Source: Acidithiobacillus ferridurans | Lineage (GTDB): Bacteria; Pseudomonadota; Gammaproteobacteria; Acidithiobacillales; Acidithiobacillaceae | Length of the DNA: 64,000 nucleotides | Assembly (NCBI RefSeq): GCF_003966655.1 | Contig: NZ_AP018795.1 | Coordinates: forward strand, 434,001 to 498,000 | Direction of reading: 5' to 3' | Shown here: positions 27,546 through 35,898 of the stretch, one piece after another | How positions within the stretch are numbered: position 1 is the stretch's first letter | Layout: each line of letters begins with the position of its first letter | Notes under the pieces: generated by a model | Database searches by the model: none | The model's input: only the letters and a program-made list of their open reading frames with translations | Told to the model about the DNA's origin: nothing | Made by a program: the position numbers and the translations under genes

Positions 27546-29354
27546 ATGACTCCCGGCAAAGCGCATAAAACCTGCGGCTGTTGTGGTCGGTCGATGGCCA
27601 AGGCCGTCGCCGTAACGGACGGCGTGGCCTATTGCGCGACCTGCTATGCCCGCGAGTTCAAAAAAGTGCCTTGCGTCCAGTGCGGAAAAACCATGCGTTC
27701 ACTGGGCGGCAAAACACCGGCGACCTGTCGTTCCTGCAAGGCCCAGGATCGGTACTGTATCCGCTGTGGCAAACCCGTACCTCGCGCCGGCCTCACGGTG
27801 GAGGAAGGGGTGGTGTGCCCCTCCTGTGTGCGTTATTACAAGGAACCCCAGGCTTGCGCGGTCTGTGGGCAGAAAAGTCTGCGGCTCTCTCGGGATTTTC
27901 AGGAGGGATTCACGGAGCCCGTCTGCAACCATTGTCGGCGCGAAAGTTATATCACCTGTCCTTCCTGTGGCAAACACCGGCGCCCGGCAGGGCCGGATAG
28001 TCAGGGGCGCATTGTCTGCAAGCAATGCCTGGAACGCACAGGCCCCTTCATCTGCCCGCAATGCGGTCAGGAAGGACGCGCCCACAGCAAAACCCGTTGC
28101 GAGGCGTGTTACTGGAAAAATTCTGTCGAAAAGCGCATGCGCAGCGCCGTAGCACTCTTGTCCCGCCCTTGGGCCAAGGAAGCCTTCTCCGGGTTTACGC
28201 TGGAATTGCGGGAACGCGTCGGTGCCCAGCCGGCGGCCATGCGCCTGGAAAAGTATTTTCTGTACTTCGCGAAGCTCGATACCCTGTTCATCACCCCCGG
28301 CGATATCACCGCCGAAAAGCTCATTATGGCTCTGGGACGGGAAGGTTTGCGCCGTTACGCGGTGCCACAAAGTTATCTGATACGCCATGGCATCGTACCC
28401 GCCTTTAGCGACGAAACCCTGCAGGCGGCCAGCGCCGAAGCCGCGCAGATCGCATTACTGACGGCATCCGAAGGCCAATGGTATGCGGGGTTGCTACGGC
28501 GTTTTCACGCCCACCTTGCAGAAATCAATGCCCGCTACCGGACCCGAGGGTGGCAAGGCAAGCAACAGCGTTTCATACCGCGCACAGTGACCACTGCGCT
28601 ACGGGCGGCAAAAATATTTCTGGATTTTCTGGAGATCGACCCGGCGGCGGGGGTACAGCATATTCAGCAGATGCAACTGGACCGTTTTTTGGTGGAGCAC
28701 CCCGGTTATCGGGACGGCATCCGCGCCTTCGTGCGTTTTCTGAATCGCAAGGAAAAACTCTTCCGCAAGCTCAAGATCGAGTCCGTGCAACGCAATCTGC
28801 CCAAGGGCCTTATTCTGGATCGGGATCGTTATACCAGCCTGCTCCGGGCCTGGCTCAACCCTGCAGACGATGTACTCAAGGCCTCCCTGATCAGCACGCT
28901 CATGCTGCTGTATGCGCAAACTGCCAAACGTCTCGTCCGATTGCGCTTAACCGATCTGGCGCAGGGTGCCACGGACGGGATGTATCGGGTGATTTTCGGG
29001 CGCACCGAGATTACCCTGGACCCGCGCGTGGGTCATCTCCTGGCCCGCTATTTGGAGCGGCGTCGCGCGCTGGCGACCATGGAAGATACCGATGACACCG
29101 ACTGGCTCTTTCCGGGACGTCGTCATGGCGGCCACCTGCACGAAGCCATTGTCAGCTACTACCTCAAGAAACAGGGCGTGACAGCGGCCAGTCTGTTTAC
29201 TACCGCCATTTACTACGCCTACCTCGGCGGGTTACGGCACCCCAAAGTGCTGGTCAAGGCCTTTGGGATCACCGACTACACGGCCGTCAAATATCTCCAA
29301 ATGATTGACCCAAGGCTCACCGCCGAAGTGGAGGCCAGAGTTGCCAGCCGATAG
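27546..29354 (+). CDS. zinc-ribbon protein with degenerate tyrosine-recombinase-like C-terminus
   Basis: 602 residues, function unknown. Residues 1-200 carry about a dozen CxxC pairs (CVQC, CRSC, CIRC, CPSC, CAVC, CNHC, CKQC, CPQC and others), so several zinc ribbons. Residues 330-600 resemble a recombinase: a core-binding-like helix bundle, then TLMLLYAQTAKRLVRLRL where the box-I Arg should be but Lys 461 stands, no HxxR in the expected box-II region (YYAYLGGLRHPKVLVKAFG), and a Tyr at about 583 (AVKYLQM). It is thus predicted catalytically dead, perhaps an end-binding or target-selecting partner of the adjacent integrase. It begins 9 bp after the HTH gene. Confidence 0.7.
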   Translation: MTPGKAHKTCGCCGRSMAKAVAVTDGVAYCATCYAREFKKVPCVQCGKTMRSLGGKTPATCRSCKAQDRYCIRCGKPVPRAGLTVEEGVVCPSCVRYYKEPQACAVCGQKSLRLSRDFQEGFTEPVCNHCRRESYITCPSCGKHRRPAGPDSQGRIVCKQCLERTGPFICPQCGQEGRAHSKTRCEACYWKNSVEKRMRSAVALLSRPWAKEAFSGFTLELRERVGAQPAAMRLEKYFLYFAKLDTLFITPGDITAEKLIMALGREGLRRYAVPQSYLIRHGIVPAFSDETLQAASAEAAQIALLTASEGQWYAGLLRRFHAHLAEINARYRTRGWQGKQQRFIPRTVTTALRAAKIFLDFLEIDPAAGVQHIQQMQLDRFLVEHPGYRDGIRAFVRFLNRKEKLFRKLKIESVQRNLPKGLILDRDRYTSLLRAWLNPADDVLKASLISTLMLLYAQTAKRLVRLRLTDLAQGATDGMYRVIFGRTEITLDPRVGHLLARYLERRRALATMEDTDDTDWLFPGRRHGGHLHEAIVSYYLKKQGVTAASLFTTAIYYAYLGGLRHPKVLVKAFGITDYTAVKYLQMIDPRLTAEVEARVASR

Positions 29355-29637
29355 GACATGGTGGGTGTATCTGATCGAGTGCCGGGGTGGCGGCATATAC
29401 ACCGGCATCGCCCTGGATGTCGAAAAACGCTATCAACAGCATATGAACGGCAAAGGCGCCCGATATACGCGCATGAATCCACCGGTACGATTGCTCGCCC
29501 GCCGGGCCTATCCTGACCACCGCAGTGCGGCGCAGGCTGAGTTCACGATAAAGGGGCTTTCCTGCCTGGAAAAATGGCGCTGGGCAGCGGCCTGTGCGCA
29601 AAACGTGAGCAATTTAGCCTTATCCGGTAGTGATTAA
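29341..29637 (+). CDS. GIY-YIG nuclease-domain protein (UPF0213/YhbQ-like)
   Basis: 98-residue single-domain GIY-YIG protein: WWVYLIECRGGGIYTGIALDVEKRYQQH contains both halves of the signature (VYL and IYTGI) and the catalytic Arg in EKRYQQH. AKYTR-like GARYTRMNPP and AEFTIKGLS follow, including the metal-binding Glu. The TTG at 29341 gives the family's usual N-terminus and overlaps the end of the zinc-ribbon gene, so it may be a fourth member of the recombinase operon. A longer start at 29305 is possible. Role as a nuclease in the island is inferred only. Confidence 0.82.
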   Translation: MPADRTWWVYLIECRGGGIYTGIALDVEKRYQQHMNGKGARYTRMNPPVRLLARRAYPDHRSAAQAEFTIKGLSCLEKWRWAAACAQNVSNLALSGSD

Positions 29638-30446
29638 GCGGCCATCTTTCGCAAGAGGTCGGGCGCGTCCTTTGCCGTCACATTCACCAATTGCGCCAAC
29701 TCCTCCAACTCCTCCGCATAGATTTTATTGACCTTGGGGATGGCCTGCGTGAGGACGATACATCGTTCTTTTACCAGAAACCCGGACTCCACGGCCCGCT
29801 GGAAACTGATTAGGGCATCGTTGACCTTTTGCTGGATGTCTTTCTTCGCTCCATGAAACGCGATGGCCTTGAATCCCATACGCGGCTCTTCCGTGATGGC
29901 GTAGGGGAAGGTGGTTACAAAAGGCTTGCCTCCTGGCATTTCAAAGGCCACCTCTACCCCTCGCGCGAACCCTTTACGATATACCAATTCAGACGTGCTG
30001 AAGACATCGTCAATCCATTCGGAGAAGGGCTTCTCTGGCGGTTTTGTCATTGTGCCAATAAGTCTTTCCTCAAGGCTATCGAGCAAAATGTCCACATCGT
30101 TGATATCTGGCCAATCCTCAAAGCGAGATGGGGTCGTAACAATCTGTCGTCCATTCGCCGCAATCTGGTCCAATATCCGATCTGAAATAAGGTTTTCCGG
30201 ATTCCAGGCATCATTCCAGGTGGCGAGGTCTTGTAACCACTGCAACCACTCCCCGAACACCCAGTGCTCGTTGATCTGACGGGGAGCGATCGCGCGATAA
30301 TAGCTGAGATCAATGGCCCCATTTCGCTGCATACCGACGGCACGCACATGGGTCTGTCCCCCTGCTCTGGCCAGCAACGCGAAGTTGCGGCCCTCCTGGC
30401 GCTCTGGAAACTCCCGGTACTGCAAGAGGCGGTATTCCACGATCAT
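29634..30446 (-). CDS. partner protein of the HipA-like kinase (DUF3037-like N-terminus)
   Basis: 270 residues, not confidently recognised. The N-terminal VEYRLLQYREFPERQEGRNFALLA resembles the opening of DUF3037 proteins, which are often found next to HipA-like kinases. The rest is charged and soluble, with no membrane segment. Its start overlaps the kinase-like gene's stop by 4 bp. Its stop overlaps the GIY-YIG stop by 4 bp, in convergent orientation. A regulatory or substrate role for the kinase is inferred from coupling only. Confidence 0.55.
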   Translation of the reverse strand: MIVEYRLLQYREFPERQEGRNFALLARAGGQTHVRAVGMQRNGAIDLSYYRAIAPRQINEHWVFGEWLQWLQDLATWNDAWNPENLISDRILDQIAANGRQIVTTPSRFEDWPDINDVDILLDSLEERLIGTMTKPPEKPFSEWIDDVFSTSELVYRKGFARGVEVAFEMPGGKPFVTTFPYAITEEPRMGFKAIAFHGAKKDIQQKVNDALISFQRAVESGFLVKERCIVLTQAIPKVNKIYAEELEELAQLVNVTAKDAPDLLRKMAA

Positions 30447-31162
30447 GGACGACTCCCGATGAAACTAACATGCCGCTGCACGATGGCAGGGAATGCCTCT
30501 TTTCGCTTCATCATGGCATCTGCGAGGGAGCGTTGCCACTCTTCGGACACGCCACGGAAGGGTTTACCCATTCGGCAGCACTCCCGAACATAGCCGTCCG
30601 GCAACGCCGCGATACGCTTGACCCAGGTGTCCAGATACACGGCCTGGACGCGCCCGTAGAATGGGTGGCGGCGCACAATGGGTTCCCCCACCGCTAATTT
30701 GCGGATGCTGGTCACAGGGTCAGACTCCGCCCCAAGCAGGGCATGGCTGTGATCGAATGCAGCGAAAAGCCGCACATGCGGAGTCACCAGGGAGGCCTTG
30801 AGGTTGCGGGCGCGGTCCCCGTTACCAATGTAGAGGTCGAAGGCGACCAGGGCCGCTACCTGATTGGGATAGGTAGCGGCGATGCGATCCAATTGCGGTT
30901 CCAGCACGTCCGGCAAATTGATTCCGGGAGAATGCACCAAGAGACTTGCATAGGCCGGGCCGTCGCCCGTGGTCGTCAGAACACCCTCGGCTATCGGGAC
31001 GTGCAAGGTTTGCGCGAGGCGCTGGGCGACGTATTCGTTGTAGACACAATGGGGGGATTCGGTACTGTCGAATTTCAAGGCGGCATCCAGGGTGCACACG
31101 GAGGGCATAGTGACGCCTGCCTTGCGGGTTCCGGAAATGCGGCGGATTTTATAGGTTTGCAT
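30443..31162 (-). CDS. HipA-like kinase-fold protein
   Basis: 239 residues with kinase-fold landmarks of the HipA type. These are DAALKFD with a candidate ATP-binding Lys 30, NEYVAQRLAQTLHVPIAEG with Glu 43, the catalytic-loop-like AFDLYIGNGDRARNL (Asp 116, Asn 120), and LFAAFDHSHAL with Asp 137 in the metal-binding position. It is shorter than Escherichia coli HipA (about 440) and lacks its N-terminal subdomain. It forms a tightly coupled pair with the gene after it. Such kinases phosphorylate protein targets; the target here is unknown. No HipB-like antitoxin is adjacent. Confidence 0.65.
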   Translation of the reverse strand: MQTYKIRRISGTRKAGVTMPSVCTLDAALKFDSTESPHCVYNEYVAQRLAQTLHVPIAEGVLTTTGDGPAYASLLVHSPGINLPDVLEPQLDRIAATYPNQVAALVAFDLYIGNGDRARNLKASLVTPHVRLFAAFDHSHALLGAESDPVTSIRKLAVGEPIVRRHPFYGRVQAVYLDTWVKRIAALPDGYVRECCRMGKPFRGVSEEWQRSLADAMMKRKEAFPAIVQRHVSFIGSRP

Positions 31163-32016
31163 CAGTAGTCCATGGTGTGACCTTTTCTGGATACCGCACC
31201 CACCCTATGGTGCCTGGAATTTTCGAGTGCGACGCACGGATACCCTCTGGTTCGGTATCCAACCCACGACCAAGTATGCCAAATCGTAACGGGAAAGCAA
31301 CCGGGACCCGCCTCTTAACGGTTTTCTGCTGGTTTCGACGTTTTCATGTGGGTAGCCTCAGGTCCAACTTACCGAGAATTCGGTAGGCCATGTTGTTGAA
31401 AGTTCTTGTGGGTGCGGCTATGTACCTCTCGTTCTGGACGTGTGCACTCTCGATAACTCCGACTCTCGGGAGGAGAGTCGTCGTGCTCAGCAAGCCTTTT
31501 CGCGCATCCATGCGCGATCGGCCTTGCGCTGGCGACCAGAAAAAAGGCCTCGGACGTCCTAGTCAGCGGCGTACCGCCACGCCCTCGTTGGGGCGCAGAC
31601 GGCACACACGCTTCCCATATGACTCGTCGGTAACCATGCGGTAAAGCACGCGCCTGCACTCCCAGCTTGCGCGGTCGTTTCGGCGGTTGCAGTTCGCCGC
31701 GTTGCTTGCCGGGGACTGCTCGACCTCATGTCACTCTCCTGGCTCGTAGCGAAGGGGGCGTCGGTTGGGCCTACTCGGGGTTTATCAGCCATGCCCCCAA
31801 CAGCCATACATTCTCGGAGCAGCACAGTAAAACCTGGGAGAATGTCGGAAACCGGGGACTTACCCTCCAACGCCGCTCACCTGGGTCAGAATGGCTGGAA
31901 CATCGGCATGGAACTGCGGGAAGGAACCCAGCATCGCTATCGCTTCCCAGCCACACACTTGACACCCCAACCGCTGGCACCTATGCTCGCGCCCATATTC
32001 ATCCCGTGAGCATACG
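31163..32016. other. 850-bp gene-poor stretch inside the island
   Basis: Short open frames occur on both strands but none has a convincing start, ribosome-binding site or protein-like composition, so no gene is called. Structure is present: GGATACCG (31188-31195) is mirrored by CGGTATCC (31252-31259); TACCGA-GAAT-TCGGTA forms a perfect stem at 31369-31384; and GACTCTC/GAGAGTC repeats occur near 31459-31478. It separates the divergent HipA-like pair from the polysaccharide operon and must hold their promoters. It may also be the remains of a lost mobile element. Confidence 0.5.
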
Positions 32017-32379
32017 ATGAAACTCGATGACGCAACGCGCTACCGGCTGCTGAAACTCATTGCCGAACATACGGAATACACCCAGCGCGACCTGGCCGTC
32101 GCCATGGGCGTAAGTGTGGGGAAAACCAACTTTTGTATCAAAGCGCTCGTGGAGAAGGGCTGGGTGAAGGCGGGGAACTTCCGGCGGAACCCCGATAAGA
32201 CGGTGTACGCCTACCTGCTGACGCCCGAAGGCGTCCAGGAAAAGGCACGGGTCACCGTTCGCTTCCTGCACCGGAAAATGGCCGAATACGACGCCCTCCG
32301 GGCGGAGATCGCCGCCCTGCGCCTGGAAGTGGACGATCTTGCCGCGTCAGGCCTCGATGCCGGTAGAGGGGCGGCGTGA
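32017..32379 (+). CDS. MarR-type EPS-associated transcriptional regulator
   Basis: 120 residues. A winged helix (RYRLLKLIAEHTEYTQRDLAVAMGVSVGKTNFCIKALVEKGWVK) with the wing GNFRRNPDKTVYAYLLTPEGVQEKA, then a C-terminal coiled coil (MAEYDALRAEIAALRLEVDDL). This arrangement is the MarR-like family found at the head of exopolysaccharide clusters. It precedes galE, wzx, wzy and transferases here, so it probably governs the locus. The next gene overlaps by 4 bp. Confidence 0.88.
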   Translation: MKLDDATRYRLLKLIAEHTEYTQRDLAVAMGVSVGKTNFCIKALVEKGWVKAGNFRRNPDKTVYAYLLTPEGVQEKARVTVRFLHRKMAEYDALRAEIAALRLEVDDLAASGLDAGRGAA

Positions 32380-32936
32380 CTACCGCCGAGCGCCTCGCGT
32401 CCTACGAAGACCTCTTCGGCCTGCCCGAAAACGTCGTGGGTGAGATTATTGCCGGTCAACTGTATACCCATCCCCGTCCGGCACCAGCTCATGCACGAGC
32501 CCGTTCGGTGCTTGGCAACAAAGTGGGGACGCCTTTCGATCAGGGCGAAGGCGGTGGCCCCGGCGGCTGGTGGATACTCGACAAACCCGAGCTACACCTG
32601 AGCCAAGACATCCTCGTTCCCGACCTCGTCGGCTGGCGCCGCGAGCAGATGCCCGCACTCCCCAAAACCGCGTGGTTCGAGATGGCTCCCGACTGGGTCT
32701 GCGAAGTGCTCTCCCCGGCCACCGCCCGTACCGATCGCGTCCTCAAACTGCCCCACTATGCCGCCACTGGTGTCGCCCACTGCTGGCTCATCGACCCCGA
32801 CGCCCGTACTTTGGAGGCCTACGCCAACCAGGGAGGCCGATGGCTACTCCTGGGCACTTGGGGAGGCGATGACGTGGCCACTATCGATCCCTTCGCCGCC
32901 ATCCCCCTTTGCCTCTCGGGCCTATGGGTGGACTGA
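32376..32936 (+). CDS. Uma2-family (DUF820) PD-(D/E)XK nuclease-like protein
   Basis: 186 residues of the Uma2 family, with the restriction-endonuclease-like core visible: an early Glu in VVGEIIAGQLY, DILVPDLVGWRREQMP with the catalytic Asp, and WVCEVLSPATARTDRVLKLPHYAATGV with the E..S-x-T-x-x-x-D pattern, ending GVAHCWLIDP. GTG start overlapping the regulator's stop as GTGA. Function of the family is not established; it is common in islands. Confidence 0.88.
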   Translation: MTTAERLASYEDLFGLPENVVGEIIAGQLYTHPRPAPAHARARSVLGNKVGTPFDQGEGGGPGGWWILDKPELHLSQDILVPDLVGWRREQMPALPKTAWFEMAPDWVCEVLSPATARTDRVLKLPHYAATGVAHCWLIDPDARTLEAYANQGGRWLLLGTWGGDDVATIDPFAAIPLCLSGLWVD

Positions 32937-32951
32937 ATTGGAGTCAAACTG

Positions 32952-33356
32952 ATGAGCAATAACATCATTCCCATCATCCGACATGCTCCTTCCCGCGCAG
33001 TGCTGAGGGAGTCCTTTTCCGAGATAAACCATCAGATCGTCCATCTGGTCGCGCGCATCCAGGGTGCGGTTATGGACAACGATGATCACTTTTTTGGGCT
33101 CTGCGATGAGCTGCGTAGCCAGATCAGTGAATTAGTAGACATTTGCAGGGATTACGCACAGCCAGAGCTTTCCGCCGACAAGGATGGAGGGAAGGAAAGT
33201 TTGCGCATCCTGATCCTGATGGTCTCGCATATGGAACTCATGTTTCTGTATGCGCGCAAGAACAGAGCCTCGGAGACGCATTACCAAAAGGAGATTAACG
33301 CCACGGCAGATGAATTCCTCCATCGGCAGGCGCGGATTGGAATAGGTAGAGCGTAA
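32952..33356 (+). CDS. hypothetical soluble helical protein
   Basis: 134 residues, not recognised. Mostly helical and acidic (FSEINHQIVHLVARIQGAVM, LRSQISELVDICRDYA), no signal peptide or membrane span, few cysteines. It lies between the Uma2-like gene (15 bp) and galE (16 bp) on the same strand with an ATG and normal spacing, so it is probably expressed with the polysaccharide operon. No function is proposed. Confidence 0.6.
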   Translation: MSNNIIPIIRHAPSRAVLRESFSEINHQIVHLVARIQGAVMDNDDHFFGLCDELRSQISELVDICRDYAQPELSADKDGGKESLRILILMVSHMELMFLYARKNRASETHYQKEINATADEFLHRQARIGIGRA

Positions 33357-33372
33357 TGGGAGTGGGCTAGGT

Positions 33373-34374
33373 ATGAAAGCGCTTTTCCCTGTTCTCGTCG
33401 TCGGCGGTGCCGGTTATATCGGCTCGCATATGGTTAAGATGTTGGTGCAGAGTGGCCATGAAGTCATCGTGCTCGATAACCTCTCTACGGGCTTTCGGGA
33501 TGCCGTGCATTACGGGCGCCTCATAGAAGGTGATCTGGCCGATCAAGCCCTACTCGACCGGATATTTGCCGAAAATAGCATTGCTGCCGTCATGCACTTT
33601 GCCGCCCTCAGTCAGGTGGGCGAATCGATGCATGAACCCGCACGTTATTACCGAAACAATGTCGCCAACACCCAAAACCTACTGGATGCCATGCTCCGTC
33701 ACGGGGTAAGGCGCTTTATCTTCTCTTCCACAGCGGCCATATTTGGCGAACCCGAAGCCTCCTTAATCAATGAGCAACACCCCCAACGTCCGATCAATCC
33801 CTACGGACGCGGCAAGCGGATGGTGGAAGAAATGCTGGGGGACTACGACCGTGCCTACGGCCTGCGCTCGGTCTGTCTGCGTTATTTCAATGCCGCCGGG
33901 GCTGACCCAGAAGGCGAACTGGGGGAGCGCCACGACCCCGAAAGCCACCTGATCCCTCTGGTGCTGCAGACCGCCAGCGGACGTCGCGATCATATCGCTG
34001 TCTATGGGAACGACTACCCGACACCCGATGGCACCTGCATTCGGGATTACATTCACGTCTGGGACCTCTGCAGTGCGCATTTGCTGGCCTTGGAGCATCT
34101 GTTGGCCAATGGCGGCAGCGACATCTTCAACCTGGGCAACGGTACCGGATTTTCTGTGCGGCAGATCATTGACACAGCCCGCCGTGTGACGGGTCAGATC
34201 ATTCCGGAGATCGTCCAGGAACGTCGCGCTGGTGATCCGGCTGTGCTCGTGGCCGATAGCCAAAAGGCACGGCGAGAACTGGGCTGGCAGCCACGATTTG
34301 AGGACCTTGAGACCATCATGGGACATGCGTGGGAGTGGGAGCAGATTTATACGTCAGTGTTTGGTGTTAGGTGA
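33373..34374 (+). CDS. galE: UDP-glucose 4-epimerase
   Basis: NAD-dependent epimerase interconverting UDP-glucose and UDP-galactose (or the N-acetyl forms), supplying sugar nucleotides for the glycan made by this locus. 333 residues: the Rossmann motif GGAGYIGSHMV near residue 9, FSSTAAIFGEP with the catalytic Ser/Thr region, and NPYGRGKRMVEE with the catalytic YxxxK as YGRGK. The C-terminus binds substrate (LRYFNAAGADPEGELGE). It overlaps the flippase gene by 4 bp. Confidence 0.95.
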   Translation: MKALFPVLVVGGAGYIGSHMVKMLVQSGHEVIVLDNLSTGFRDAVHYGRLIEGDLADQALLDRIFAENSIAAVMHFAALSQVGESMHEPARYYRNNVANTQNLLDAMLRHGVRRFIFSSTAAIFGEPEASLINEQHPQRPINPYGRGKRMVEEMLGDYDRAYGLRSVCLRYFNAAGADPEGELGERHDPESHLIPLVLQTASGRRDHIAVYGNDYPTPDGTCIRDYIHVWDLCSAHLLALEHLLANGGSDIFNLGNGTGFSVRQIIDTARRVTGQIIPEIVQERRAGDPAVLVADSQKARRELGWQPRFEDLETIMGHAWEWEQIYTSVFGVR

Positions 34375-35840
34375 CCATTCCGCATCCATCCATTGCTCGA
34401 TCAACCTTGATCAACCTAGCGGGTGCTGTCATATCAAGCGCCCTCTTGCTAATTACAGTACCTCTTTTTCTCAACCTTATCGGCGAAGCTCGCTACGGTG
34501 TTCTGGCCATAGTTTGGCTTCTTCTGGGTTATTTTGGTGTGTTCGACCTAGGATTTGGGCGCGCAGTCGCCAATCGTATCGCAGCCCTTCACGATGCTTC
34601 TGCAGAGGATCGACAAGGTGTTTTTTGGACCGGATTAGCAATCAGTGCAGTAACCGGACTTGTTGGTGGGGCTATTCTCTATCTGCTTGGCGGATGGCTG
34701 TTTGCTCATGTCCTCAATATTCATGGTGCATTGCGTACTGAAGCAGCAAACGCCATGCCGTGGCTGGCGCTTGCCTTGCCCCTTGCTATAATTATATCAC
34801 TGCTTGCGGGTGCACTAGAAGGACGCCAAGCATTTACCGCTCTCAATAGTGCACAGGTTTTCGGTACGGTACTCTTTCAGCTTTTTCCTTTAGGAACGGC
34901 CTATGCGGGATGGATAACGCTTCCTTACTTGATAGCCGCCGCCATTATTGGGCGTCTATTGAGTGCTTTGTTACTCTTTGCCTTGTGCTATCGCTATGTA
35001 CCACTATCTCCACGCCCTCGGTTTGCCATCAGTCAAGTAAAATCCTTGCTTCACTACGGTGGATGGATTACGGTTACTGGACTAGTCAGTCCGATTCTAA
35101 CCGTTTTTGATCGTTTTCTTCTCGGTGCCAAGTTAGGTATGGTCGCTGTCACGACTTACACAGTGCCTTTCAATCTTGTGCTGCGCCTCTCCATTCTCCC
35201 CGCCAGTCTACAAACTGCATTATTCCCAAGGCTTGCTATGGAAGAGCCTGGAAAAGCAAAGCATCTAGCTGAACGAGCTCTGATTTCTATTGCCGCTATC
35301 ATGACTCCGGTTGTGGTGGTAAGCTTGCTGCTTATAAAACCATTTCTCATCATTTGGGTGGGCGAGGCGTTAGCTGGAAAAGCATCTCCAGTAGGGCAAA
35401 TTTTGCTTCTTGGCCTCTGGATAAATACCTTGGCCTTTATTCCTTTTACCTATCTCCAGAGTAGTGGGCGCCCCGATTTGCCTGCCAAGTTTCATGTCCT
35501 AGAGCTAGTGCCGTATATTGTCATTCTATGGCAACTTATCGACAGATATGGAGTGCTTGGTGCAGCTTGGGCGTGGGATATGCGTGTCTTTGTGGATGCC
35601 CTGCTACTTTTCTGGGCGTCCCAGACTTTTTCCGCATTTAAACATGCAGCCGCTGGAATACTTATCGTCATCGGAGCCTTCATAGTGAGTGTTAAACTAC
35701 CTGGTGATACTGTTCTATTTTTGGGGTTGGCTGTTATGTTGGTTGTCAGTAGTTTAGGTTGGTCATTTACCAGCTTGCCCCATGACATACAAATCGGATT
35801 TAGACGGCGAGTACTATTAAGGTATTCACGAAAGAATTAA
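34371..35840 (+). CDS. wzx: Wzx-type lipid-linked oligosaccharide flippase
   Basis: 489-residue polytopic protein of the polysaccharide-biosynthesis/MATE-like exporters, with about 12-14 membrane segments. The start region (INLAGAVISSALLLITVPLFLNLIGEARYGVLAIVWLL) is typical of Wzx proteins, which flip undecaprenyl-linked repeat units to the periplasmic side. GTG start overlapping galE as GTGA. Base composition drops markedly toward AT here compared with galE, as usual in O-antigen/EPS cores. Confidence 0.88.
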   Translation: MTIPHPSIARSTLINLAGAVISSALLLITVPLFLNLIGEARYGVLAIVWLLLGYFGVFDLGFGRAVANRIAALHDASAEDRQGVFWTGLAISAVTGLVGGAILYLLGGWLFAHVLNIHGALRTEAANAMPWLALALPLAIIISLLAGALEGRQAFTALNSAQVFGTVLFQLFPLGTAYAGWITLPYLIAAAIIGRLLSALLLFALCYRYVPLSPRPRFAISQVKSLLHYGGWITVTGLVSPILTVFDRFLLGAKLGMVAVTTYTVPFNLVLRLSILPASLQTALFPRLAMEEPGKAKHLAERALISIAAIMTPVVVVSLLLIKPFLIIWVGEALAGKASPVGQILLLGLWINTLAFIPFTYLQSSGRPDLPAKFHVLELVPYIVILWQLIDRYGVLGAAWAWDMRVFVDALLLFWASQTFSAFKHAAAGILIVIGAFIVSVKLPGDTVLFLGLAVMLVVSSLGWSFTSLPHDIQIGFRRRVLLRYSRKN

Positions 35841-35898
35841 GCGGTTACTTAGAAACTATATGCGTTCGTAATTTTTGGAAGCATGAAAGAGGTGAGAC

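Noticed and set aside
31559-31870. Possible minus-strand gene of 103 codons in the gene-poor stretch
   Set aside because: No ribosome-binding site, low-complexity Ala/Thr/Ser-rich composition, and overlapping frames on the other strand look equally gene-like.
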